NCBI RefSeq assembly: GCF_011386835.1
Contig: NC_088797.1
Span: forward strand, 61,529,587 to 61,593,586
Source of the DNA: Chrysemys picta bellii
Taxonomy: Eukaryota > Chordata > Testudines > Emydidae
Direction of reading: 5' to 3'
DNA length: 64,000 nucleotides
In this document: positions 26,252 to 38,200 of the stretch, piece by piece
Layout: the number at the start of each line of letters is the position of its first letter
Numbering within the stretch: position 1 is the stretch's first letter
Made by a program: the position numbers and the translations under genes
The notes under the pieces: generated by a model
Told to the model about the DNA's origin: nothing
What the model saw: only the letters and a program-made list of their open reading frames with translations
Databases searched by the model: none

Positions 26252-29200
26252 AATTACATGGGAGGTTTTTCTCGAGGCTGCTCATTCAGTTATACCAGTG
26301 TCAATAAACAGAAATAGGAGCAAAATCTGGCCTGATGTTCCTTGAAGATCAGCTAGAATAAATCAGTGTGGTTAGCCCCATGGCCCCAGTGCTTGTGGCT
26401 TATCCGTGTGACTCATTGTTAAAAACATTTAACAGTTAGTGTTTTGTTGCTGTCTTGGCACAGAGATTCTTCCACACTCTGAAGTGGTAGGAAAAGTACT
26501 GCATGTTCCTCTTGGTTGCTATTCCTATGAACTCTGATCGATTTGGGTACTGGTGGCACCTCGTTCTCTCTCCTGTCTCTGCCTGTGGCACACGGTGTAG
26601 TCTTCTGAGGACTGAAATGCTTTGGTCGGAGTAGGATCTTTGGGCTCAGCACAGGAATAGCTGAGTGAAATGTAATGGCCTGTGATATAGAGGGGTCCAA
26701 CTACACCTCTACCCCGATATAACGCGACCCAATATAACACGAATTCAGATATAACACGGTAAAGCACTGCTCCAGGGGGGCGGGGCTGCGCACTCCGGTG
26801 GATCAAAGCAAGTTCGATATAACGCGGTTTCACCTATAACGTGGTAAGATTTTTTTGGCTCCTGAGGACAGCGTTACCTCTGGGTAGAGGTGTAGTTGAT
26901 CTAATGGTCCATTCAGGCCTCAAACTCTGTGAAACTATCAATCAGAAGCAAAGCAACTTGGTTAGGTGCTCCACTTGTAAAAGGCAGCCCTGGCTTGAAA
27001 TGTGCTCATGGGCAGACAAGATTACCTGTATAAATTATCCCTCTTTTCCCGGACATGTCTGTTCTGTGTGTATCTTTGAGTCACGGGGGCCTTCCTTACA
27101 AATACATTAGTCCTCAACAGCCAGCACAAGATAACAAGATGGATTCTCTTCTGCCTGATGCACCACAGAGAATCACTAGCTAAGTTTCCATTTCAGGACG
27201 CCTCTGTCTCTTAATGGGGATGATGTGAGAGGCATTTACAGCTGGGCTTTCAGATCTCCAGGTAGTTTGCAAGGCTGGCAGCTGGAAAACTTCTTTTGAC
27301 TTGCAGTAAATCTGACATGGATCCCATTGAGAGAGAATAAGTAGAAGACAGAGTCTAGATCCGGATATCAACATTACCAGGGTTTGGGTGGGTTCAAGCT
27401 TCTCACTAAATGCCAAGTCATTTCACTTTTCAAGTAACATCTGCACTTTAAACACGAACATAACATTTACAGCCACAAAGTCCCTGCTTAGAACAATGCC
27501 TCTAAGTAGATCTGGGCAAAAAAAAAAGGCAAGTAAACATTTTGTTCAGCCTAGCTCCACTTTTTTTCCACTTTGATTTGCTGAAATTTTTTAAAAATAG
27601 TTTTGGGTTGAATCAAAACCAAACCTTTTTTCAATGTTTTTCCCCCCAAACTGCCAATGAATCAAAAATCCATTATTCACCCAGCCCTATTTCTAAGCAC
27701 AGCTGATAAAAAGTTAATATTTTGTGAGAATTTGTCAATTTAACTGTTTTTTTTTTTTCAAATTTAAATGAGATTTAAACTTTTTTTTTTTTTTTCAAAA
27801 ATTGAAAGCCTCAACCAGGTCAATGACAAATTGCCAGCACTTTTCAAGGTTTCTTTTCTACCATTATTTGAATTTTTGACAAACATAGTCCTTCAAAAGT
27901 CAGAACATTTTGACTCTGCTAATGCTAATGCTAATGCAATTGTACCAGAGGCAGGATACAGAACTTGAAGGAACAAATGTGTCATCTGATATGGCAAATC
28001 CTCAGAGGTGCAGATCACCGACCTGCTCACTTAAGTCAGTGGGCTTTATCCAAGCACATGTTAAAGTCAATAGCAACAGCTGAAGGAACTCCTTAATAGC
28101 AAGCTTAGTGAATGTTTTAAATGTTTAAAAGCCCCCTCCTAGAAGATATAACAGTAGCATTATATCTGTGAGGAAATAGACTAAATGACTGCTTGAAGTC
28201 CCTTCCACCTTTATATTTCTATGATTCTGTGCACATTGATCTATGAGAGGCCGCAATTTTACTTCTGTATAGAGTATTTTATATTTCTTTTTGTTTTACG
28301 TGAATTACAAAAGTATTGGCTTATGTCTTGAAAGATCACTTCTTCCTCACACTTGCTGCTACAAAACAGCCTTCAGAACAGAGTGATCCTTTGGTGGTGG
28401 TGGCAGTAGTGTTAACATTGGTGATGTCTCCTATTTTTAAGAGTATGGAAGTAGACGTCTGAGGTAATAAATGGTAAAACAAAAGGGGAGATAGCCGCTG
28501 CCCACTGCCATCAAGTAAGTGAGTGGGGCTAGAAACTGGCCTGCTTTCTCTGAACAAGCAGGCACTATAGCCCTATCTACACAATTTACAGACTTAGGGC
28601 AAGTTGTTTTTTTCCCCCTTTCCCCTGGGACATACCCTCTGCACACATCTCTTCAAACAAAGGTTTTTTAAACTAGATGTTAATTAGCGCTGGTCACATT
28701 TTTAGTTAAACTGCTCCCCCCACACACACTTTATTTTAAGTCAAAATATTTTGCAAAAAGTCTGATTCAACAAAATTCAGGGGGGAGTGCTCTGGTTCCT
28801 TGCTCCTAGCTTCACCTCCCTGGACTACTGCCTATCTTGGCCTGTTTCACAGCTTTCCCTGTAACCCTTCCCTGGTCAGTCAGTCTATCTCCTAAGCCCA
28901 CCATGGGTGGTCCAGCCCCCGCCAATGGGCTGACACTTGTCTGTCACTCACCTCTGGATCTTTTCTTGTTCAGCAGTGACTGGCAGAGAATGACAAGTGT
29001 AAAAAGGAGGACGCTGATGATGCCGATGGAGCACACAAACACTGCATATACGTACAGGTCTGAAAGGCAAGCAGAGAATTACTCAGCCTGGCTCTTGATA
29101 TGATGAACATTTCAACACAGGAAAAAGGATCAGCTCTGTGCAAGACAGAAATAGACAGGTCCTGCCCCAAAGAATTTAGGGTAACATTTCCAGAAGTTTC

Positions 29201-32200
29201 TAAGTCACATAAGCACCTAAATTGAAAGTCTATAGTATTTAGGCCCCTACATGTCTTTGACAGTCTTACCCCCGACCTTTAAATTGAGCAATACAAGTAG
29301 GCTGGGGGTCTCAAAAGTACCCAGCATTGGCCTAATTCTGCTCCCATTGAAGTCAGTGAGAATTTGACCATCACAGATTTTGGTCAGCATGGAGCACTTT
29401 TGAAAACTCCTGCCTTCTAAAATAGGGCCTCATGCTTCTTCCTGTTCCTGCCTTTCATATAACAAGGTACACAGCCCACTTCATTGAAGGATGCTTTACA
29501 CACACTAAGTGCCTTCAACACCCTGGTGAGACAGGCCAGTTTTACAGAGGGGAAACCGAGTCACGGAGTGTTCAAGTGACTTGTAGGAAGTGGCAGAGGT
29601 GGGAACAGAATCCTGACTGGTCGCCCTCTGCTCTACTCACCAGCCCGCACTCCCTCTGCCCAGGATAGTAGTATATTTTGTAAACTGTGTTTTAAAGAAT
29701 ATCACAAAAGCACGTGGAACCTTTGTACATTGTCAAATATAGCAGCAACTGAGCAGACACATACAGAATAGCTGTGAACATTTGCAACACCTACCACTTA
29801 AGCTGGACTGGCATGCATTGAAAAAGGTTGGTTGATCCCAGTAACACTATAGTTACTCACCAGTCTGTCTTAAGTATTCTACTTGGTATTTATTATCTAC
29901 TTTATAATGGGCCCTAGAAATAACCAGCCATTTGATCATCTCACCAAATGTGTGGTATTATCAGGTACAAGTGCAGTCCAAAAACCCCAAATGGGGTGTC
30001 TCGCTGCAATTCACATTCTTCTGGAGCAAGAGCAAAGCATCAAAGACACACACTGTGGCAAAGTAATGTATGAAGGCTGCAGGCTAGACTTCTAAAAATG
30101 TAGGGGTCGAGGTTCACATGCCCCCACATTTGCAGAACTAACTGTGTAATGGCATGCCAGGTCCTGAACAAATGGACTGCACTGAACAGGTGCTTGCTTA
30201 GGGATAGAGAGGTATCTTTGCTTAGGGAGATGGGTTGTCATGCTACAGACCAGGCATCATTTGCTTGGTTTGTTACTACAGAGTACCGCTGAGTGTCCCG
30301 GAAGCAGGGCCGGCTCTAGGATTTTTGCCGCCCAAAGCAAAAACAATTTTGGCCGCCCCCCGCCCCTGTTCTTTAATTACCCCACCCCCAGCCCCGCCTC
30401 AACTCCGCCCCTTCCCCAAATCCCCAGCCCTGCCTCCTCCTCCCAGGCTCTCAAGTCTGGGAGGGAGGGGGAGCAGCGGCACGCGAAACAGCGGTTTTGC
30501 ACGCCGCGGCCGCTCGGGATCTCCCGCTCCCTCCCAGGTTTGAGAGCCTGGGAGGGAGGGGGAAACTCCGAATGGCCGCGGCGCAGGTGCCGCTTCTCCC
30601 CCTCCCTCCCAGGCTCTCAAGCCTGGGACGGAGGGGGAGCAGCGGCGCGCGAAATGGCCGCTCGGGATCTCCCCCTCCCTCCCAGGTTTGAGAGCCTGGG
30701 AGGGAGGGGGAGACCCCGAGCCGCCGCGGCGCGCAAAACAGCTGATTCGCGCGCCACTGCTCCTCCTCCCTCCCAGGCTTGAGAGCCTGGGAGGGAGGGC
30801 GAGTAGCGGCACGCGAATCAGCTGTTTCGCGCTGCGTGGCAGCAGCAGCGGAGGTGAGCTAGGGCGGCCGGGGCACATTTTTAGGGGCGGCATTCTGGCG
30901 CCGGCCGTGCCGCCCCTAAAAATGTGCCGCCACAAGCACCAGCTTGTTTTGCTGGTGCCTAGAGCCGGCCCTGCCAGGAAGTGCTAAACTCACTGAGCCA
31001 GCCTCCACTGAAATCACTAGAAGATGAGGGAGCTTGGTATGTCTTAAGAGGTGATCAGCACCAGGCTGGATTGAGTACTGTGTTTGCACGGCTCTCTCGC
31101 CTACAGGCCAGATACAAATTAGTTCTCTAATCATCTTAAAAAGAAAACCCAGTGATATGAGAACTTGGTGAAGTGGGGACCTTTCCCTCTCTGGTTTCCC
31201 ACACTCTGTAACATAAGATTATAACATAAGAATGGTCATACTGGGTCAGACCAAAGGTCCATCTAGCCCAGTATCCTGTCTTCCAAAGGTGGCCAATGCC
31301 AGGTGCCCCAGAGGGAATGAACAGAACAGGTAATCATTAACTGATCCATCACCTGCCGCTCATTCCCAGCTTCTGGCAAACAGAGGCTAGGGACACCATC
31401 CCTGCCCATCCTGGCTAATAGCCATTGATGGATCTATCCTCCATGAACTTATCTCATTCTTTTTCGAACCTTGTTATAGTCTTGGCCTACACAACATCTT
31501 TTGGCAAGGAGTTCCACAGGTTGACTGTGCGTTGTATGAAAAAATACTTCCTTTTGTTAGTTTTAAATCTGCTGCCTATTAATTTCATTTAGTGACCCCT
31601 AGTGCTTGTATTCTGAAAAGGGGTAAACAACACTTATTTACTTTCTCCACACCAATCACGATTTTATAGACCTCTATCATATTCCTCCCTTCTTCGTCTC
31701 TTTTCCAAGTTGAAAAGTCCCAGTCTTTTTAATCTCTCCTCATATGGCAGCTGTTCCATACCCCTAATAATTTTTGTTGCCCTTTTCTGAACCTTTTCCT
31801 ATCTCAATATATCTTTTTTGAGATGAGAGGACTACATCTGCATGCAGTATTCAAGATGTGGGCACACCGTGGATTTATATAGAGGCAATATGATATTTTC
31901 TGTCTTCTTATCTATCCCTTTCTTAATGATTCCCATCATTCTGTTTGCTTTTTGACGGCCGCTGCAAGTTGAGTGGATGTTTTCAGAGAACTATCCACGA
32001 CTCCAAGCTCTCCTTCTTGAGTGGTAACAGCTAATTTAGTTTAGTTTAATTTGCATTTATTACCATTGAATTTCATCTGCCTTTTTGTTGCCCAGTCACC
32101 CAGTTTTGAGAGATCCTTTTGTAGCTCTTCTCAGTCTGCCTGGGACTTAACTATCTTGAGTAGTTTTGTATCATCTGCAAATTTTGCCACCTCACTGTTT

Positions 32201-35200
32201 ACCCCTTTTTCCAGATCATTTATGAATATGTTGAATAGGACTGGGCCCAGAACAGACCCCTAGGGGACACCACTATTTACCTCTCTCCATTCTGAAAACT
32301 GACCATTTATTGCTACCCTTTGTTTCCTATCTTTTAATCAGTTACCAATCCATGGGAGGACGCTCCCTCTTATCCCATGACAGCTTACTTTGGTAAGAGC
32401 CTTTGGTGAGGGTCCTTGTCAAAGGCTTTCTGAAAATCTAAGTACTTCACGGTAAGCACTCTAGGAGCAGGCTGTCTTTGTACAGCACTTAGCACAATGG
32501 GGCTCTGACCCCAAACAGGGCTCTTGGTTGCTACCACAATACAACTACAACCAGCGTCTTAATGAGAAACTGCATGTAAACAAGTGATAATGTTAAATGT
32601 ATCTTTACCTTCAAAAAACTTCCAGGCCTCATGGGTTTTCTCAAAAGTGGGATCTTCTGAAGCTTTCGATGAAATCACTGTGAAGGACAAATAAACATGG
32701 TATAATGACGATGCACGTGGGGTGAAATTCTCTCTCCATTGAAGTCAATGGGAGTTCAATGGGAGCAAGCGCATGCCTGGGGTGGCAAGCCGTGGGGGGC
32801 GGAGTGCCGGTTGCCATGAGGGCGGCAGTCAGGCCGCCTTCGGTGGCATGCCTGCGGGAGGTCTGCCGGTCCCGCGGCTTCGGCGGTCGGTACGCCGAAG
32901 GCGCTGGACCGGCAGATCCCCCACAGAAACGCCACTGAATCCGCGTGATCAGCGACTGCCCGCAGGCGTGCCGCTGAAGGCCGCCTGACTGCCATGCTTG
33001 GGGCGGCAAAAATCATAGAGCCTCTTGGCAAGACTTGATCCTTTTTGGCACCAAATATCTGCCACTCTCATAGAAGTGGCAGGGAACTCTCCAGACTGAG
33101 TCCTGGAGGAAGACACGCAATGATACAACAGAATGAGCTGGCAACCTGCAGCTCTGTCCCACCTTGGACTATGACAGGAGATAAATAGACTGATTTGTGT
33201 TTGACTGATCTGGTGCTGTGGCAGAGTGAACTGTCATGGGGGAGGGGGAAAAAAACCTGAGCAGTTGACTCCAGTTATCTAGCCCCCTCAGAGGCTGCTG
33301 GGAGTGGGAGGGGTCTAGGACTATATAAACCAGACCCAGCTCATTCCAGAGGGGAGAAGAGGTAACACCTAAGACGACACTGGGATGTTGGAGAAAAGCC
33401 AAGGGGCAAGCAGCACCAGAAATGGACAGAAGGAGAGGCAATTACCTTGTGAGTGTGGGCACAGGCTGGGGCCTGCTTCCCTGGGAAAGTGAGGACTTGC
33501 CTGAGAGGTAAGAGAATTTATGGGGAAATGGGACTAACGATTTGGGTGTAGATGATCATAAATTAAATACTGATATGCCCCTTTTATAACTACTACTTTC
33601 TCCCTGCTTCCCTTTTTCTTCCTCCTTCATCCCCCTTTTTTCTGTGGGGGTCAGATCATGCTGGCCCACCAGATAATTGCACGGTAGGGTGACCAGATAG
33701 CAATTGTGAAAAATCGGGACGAGGGTGGAGGTTAATAGGTACCTATATAAGATAAAGCCCCGAATAGCGGTGCTATCCCTATAAAATCGGGACATCTAAT
33801 CACCGTATTGCACGGTGTCAGGTGACTTTCAAGTATTGATCACAGAGTGCATGACAAATACTACTTGATCAAACTGTGCAACAGCTCTGTGGGGTAGGCG
33901 GAGTATGGCAGCAAACCCTGTTGCTGAGGCTGTATATAAATGTTTCCATTCTGATGCTTTGCTTTGGTCAGAACTCTCCAAAAGTTCTGTCTTGGGGGCT
34001 GTACTTTCCCAAACCTCATCTCTGTCACAAAGTGAACTATTCTGAAAGTTTGTAGGCCAACAAGGAGAAGGAAAAAACCTTATTAATTTCCCAGTTACAT
34101 CCATATTAACAAAGATCTCTTTAAAAAAAAAAAAAAGTCTTGTGCTAAAACGCCAGGGATAAAGTAGCCTCCCAGAGGAGACGTGCTTTGAAGAGTTCCT
34201 GAGAAAACTGACTTGGATTTGACCAAGTTAGGAGCCTTTTCACCATGACAGTGTACAATAATGTGACAATTGTTCTAGCCGCATTCAAAGCTAAAGGAGT
34301 CACTGCAGGGTTAGTCTCGCTCCACAGCTGACTCCATAGTCCCCTGAACAGCCAGGACTCTTCCAAATATTTCTGGGACATGCCAGTCCTGGTGAATGGG
34401 ACACTCCTGCAGGTCCTACAAAAGCATTGTACCAGGGTAGCTGCCACCTCAGCACACACACACCCATGGCCTGGGGTGGCTCTGTAGCACTCTGGCTCAG
34501 TCTCCCTCTCTCACAAGGCTCCTCACTAACCCACCCAGTCCATATCCTTTTAAAATAGAACTCTTCTGGAGGGGATCCATCCTATTCAGTCTATACACAC
34601 AGTACCTCACACCCCCAGCTGGCCGTTGGTTCCACAGTTCCCTGATCTTGAGTCAGGAGTCCCCAGCCCACCTTCCCAGTGTTGGGTTATCGTTCACAGA
34701 GTCCCTTTTACAGCCTGCAGCTGCTTCCTCAGCCAGCTACAGCCTTCCAGGAGTCTGTCACATCTGGCACTCCATGCTGGATGTTGGCAGCGCCTCAGGG
34801 CTCTCCTTTATAAGAAACCTGATTTGGTCACCTGACCCACCAGTCACATGACTTTCATTCTTCCCACCTGGGGAGGTGAGTTAAGCCTGTCACAGGTGGA
34901 CTGAGGCCCATCTCCCTCAATGAGCCAGCCACCCTGTGACAAGCACCCATTCAGTCCATCACAATGAGCTCTGGGCTGGGTGTTAGAAGCCCCCTGTGGT
35001 TTATTTCAATTACAGGTTTCCCTTTTCTGCATGTGCAAACCCTTCTATACCAACGGTAACTGAAGCACAGCGAAACATTGTGACTTGCCACAGCTCACCA
35101 AGAAGCATGTAGTAGAGCTGGGGAGAGGTCATTATCGACCAGAGCTCAGTGGCTCTGAAATACCGGTTCAGATCTGTGTACTTAGTTACATTGCTTTAGA

Positions 35201-38200
35201 TCCTCAAACTGGTGTAAACTGCCAGAGCAGCAATGAGTTCAGTGGAACTACTCCAGCTGAGGGGCTGGCCTTCCCGTCTGTACAATAGTACAGCTCACGC
35301 TCACACAAGTGAGTGCTGCTACCAGGTCAGTTTTACAGGTGGGAGAACTGTGACACAGGATGACTGAAGAACTTCAGACTTGCCTGAGACTTGACACCTA
35401 CAGCTCTTTGCACAGAACTACATTCTCCATTGTGCAGAGAAGTAAACTGCAGCCATGAGGGGCTAAGCGACATGTTCAAAGGCACAGAATACATCTGCCG
35501 CACAGCCGGGACTAGAACCCCCAGGCTGTGACTGGCAGCACCTCACCGTGCTCCCCAAACAGATGTGCAGCCATGCCACAACTCTGGCTAACCTCATGTG
35601 AGAGATTATCCCAGCTGAGCCTACTCGCTGATTGCCAGCAAACAAAATCCAACAAAACGGCAATCTGGTGATAGAATATCATTTTCCAGCTAGGAGGCTC
35701 CCAGCCCTAGCTCTCCAGAGAATGGCTTTCTGATGGCTTGCCACTTAACGCTCTGTTCATCAGCCAACAGCCAAACTGCCTGAAGAATGACTATATTTGA
35801 AAGAGTACTTTGGGAGTATGTCAGCACGGCCCAGCAGGCAGGGAACTGGCATGAGGGTCAGGAAAACATAGTTCTCAGGCTGGCTCTTCAATGTCACCTC
35901 TCTGTGCCTGTTTCTTGTTCCGTGCTTTACCTTTCCTGTTTAGACTGTAGCCTGTTTGGGGCAAGGACTGTGTACTATGTCCATGCCTTGCCCAATGGGC
36001 CCGGATATCAGCTCAGGCCTCTCGGTGCTACCGTAGCAACTATCATTGTGGCAGATTTGGAGTTACCTGTAATAATTTATGCATATTGTATCTTGACCGG
36101 GTTATTGTGTTTATTGCATGCATAGGGTTACCATACGTCCGGATTTTCCCGGACATGTCCGGCTTTTTGGGCTCCAAATCCCCGTCCGGGGGGAAATCCC
36201 AAAAAGCCGGACATGTCCGGGAAAATCGGACATGTGGTGCCGGGCCAGCGGAGCGGTGCCGGGCCGGGGGCTTGGGGGCCCGGCGGAGCGGTGCCGGGCC
36301 GGGAGCTCGGGGGGCCCGGCCGGCGGGGCCGGGGGCTCGGGTGCCGCGCCGGGGGCTCGGGGGCTCGGCCGGGGGTGCTCGGGGGGCCCGGTGCCGGGCC
36401 AGGCCGGGGGCTTGGGGGGCCTGGCCGGTGCTGCCGGGCCGGGCCGGGGGCTCGGGGGGCCCGGCCGGCGGTGCCGGGCCGGGCCAGGGGCTCGGCCGGC
36501 GGCTCGGGTGCCGGGTGCCGGGCCGGGGGCTCGGGGGCTCGGCCGGTGGTGCTCGGGGGGGCCCGGTGCCGGGCCGGGCCGGGGGCTCGGGGGCTCGGCC
36601 GGCGGCTCGGGTGCCGGGCCGGGGGCTCGGGGGCTCGGCCGGCGGTGCCGGGCCGGGGGCTCGGGGGCTCGGCCGGCGGCTCGGGGGGGCCCGGTGCCGG
36701 GCCGGGGGCTCGGGGGGCCGGGCCGGGGGCTCGGGGGCTCGGGTGCCGGGCCGGGGGCTCGGGGGCTCGGCCGGCGGTGCCGGGCCGGGGGCTCGGGGGC
36801 TCGGCCGGCGGCTCGGGGGGGCCCGGTGCCGGGCCGGGGGCTCGGGGGGCCGGGCCGGGGGCTCGGGGGCTCGGGTGCCGGGCCGGGGGCTCAGGTGCCG
36901 GGTCGGGTGCCGGGACGGGGGCTCGGGGGACGGGCTGGGGGCCTGTGGTGCCGGGACGGGGGCTCGGCCGGCGGTGCCGGGCCGGGGGCTCGGGGGCTCG
37001 GCCGGCGGCTCGGGGGCTCGGGTGCCGGGTGCCGGGCCGGGGGCTCGGGGGCTCGGCCGGCGGTGCTCGGGGGGGCCCGGTGCCGGGCCGGGGGCTCGGG
37101 GGGCCCGGCCGGGGGCTCGGGGGCTCGGGTGCCGGGCCGGGGGCTCGGGGGACGGGCTGGGGGCCTGTGGTGCTGGGGGCCGGGGGTGGGCCGCGCCTCC
37201 TCCCCCCACACCCCCCCTTACCTGCTTCAGGCTTCCCGCGACTCAAATGTTCGTGGGAAGCAGGGGAGGGGGCGGAGACTTTGGGGAGGGGGCGGAGTTG
37301 GGGCTGGGGGCGGGGCTGGGGGCGGGGCTGGGGCCCCTTTAGTGTCCTCCTTTCGGAGGCACTAAATATGGTAACCCTATGCATGCATCTACTGAGTTAA
37401 TTCACAAGTCGGTTTAGCAGAAAACGCACCCAGAAGCACATCAATGCTGAAACAATGTTTATAGTGGGGGTGCTGAGAGCCATTGAACCAAACTATCAAC
37501 TCTGTATATGATGGAAACCACTTCAAGCCAGGGTGCGGCAGCACCTCCAGCACCTATGCTAGAAGGAGGTGAGCCTGTGTGTATCCTGATACACACTTCA
37601 GGGACCAGGCAGAAGCCATTCACTTTGATGCTCTGGCTCCAACCCTCTGCAGAGCTCACCAAACTGGTTTTGTATTAGTAAGGGAGAGAGAAAGCCAGGA
37701 AAAGAGCTCAAAGACTCTCTCTAGAAAAAAATCCTTCAAGGCTGAGCTAAGGTGAACCTAGACCCCAGAGATTGGGGTGTCTGGGGTAAGGTAGGCTCAC
37801 CTAAGACTCTGTGTGAGAGCCATGTGTGGACCTTGTTTTGTTTTCATAACCTCTTCTCTCGGGTTCTGCTTTGTTCCTAGTGTTAAGATTAAACAATACT
37901 TTGATAAAACTGCTGGGAGGTGGAAATTATCCCCAAGAAGACAAGGTCATAGGAAGGCTCACAGCCTGGCTTTCTTGTGAGGAAATTATTTCTTAACTAT
38001 GGCACTTTCAAGGAATGACTCAGGCCCAGTCTTCCCCTCTGCTACTGTGTATAGAGGAGACACAGTACCTTGATGTGGATATTATGATGTATAAGGAATG
38101 GACTGGAGATTATTTTAATGTCACTATCTAAATCGATGGTATACACACTATTTTCCAAATCAGGGTACCACTAAGTGGAATTGGAAGGAGAGAGTGGGTT

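Noticed and set aside
30235..30987. Frames of 178-180 codons on both strands
   Set aside because: They lie in the palindromic GC-rich element at 30305-30973 and consist of repeated PPRLxSLGG-like phrases from the palindrome modules.
36043..37400. Overlapping open frames of about 390-418 codons on both strands, Pro/Gly/Ala/Arg-rich
   Set aside because: They coincide with the GC-rich tandem core of hAT element C, occur in several frames on both strands at once, and encode only low-complexity repeats. Absence of stop codons in this sequence explains them.
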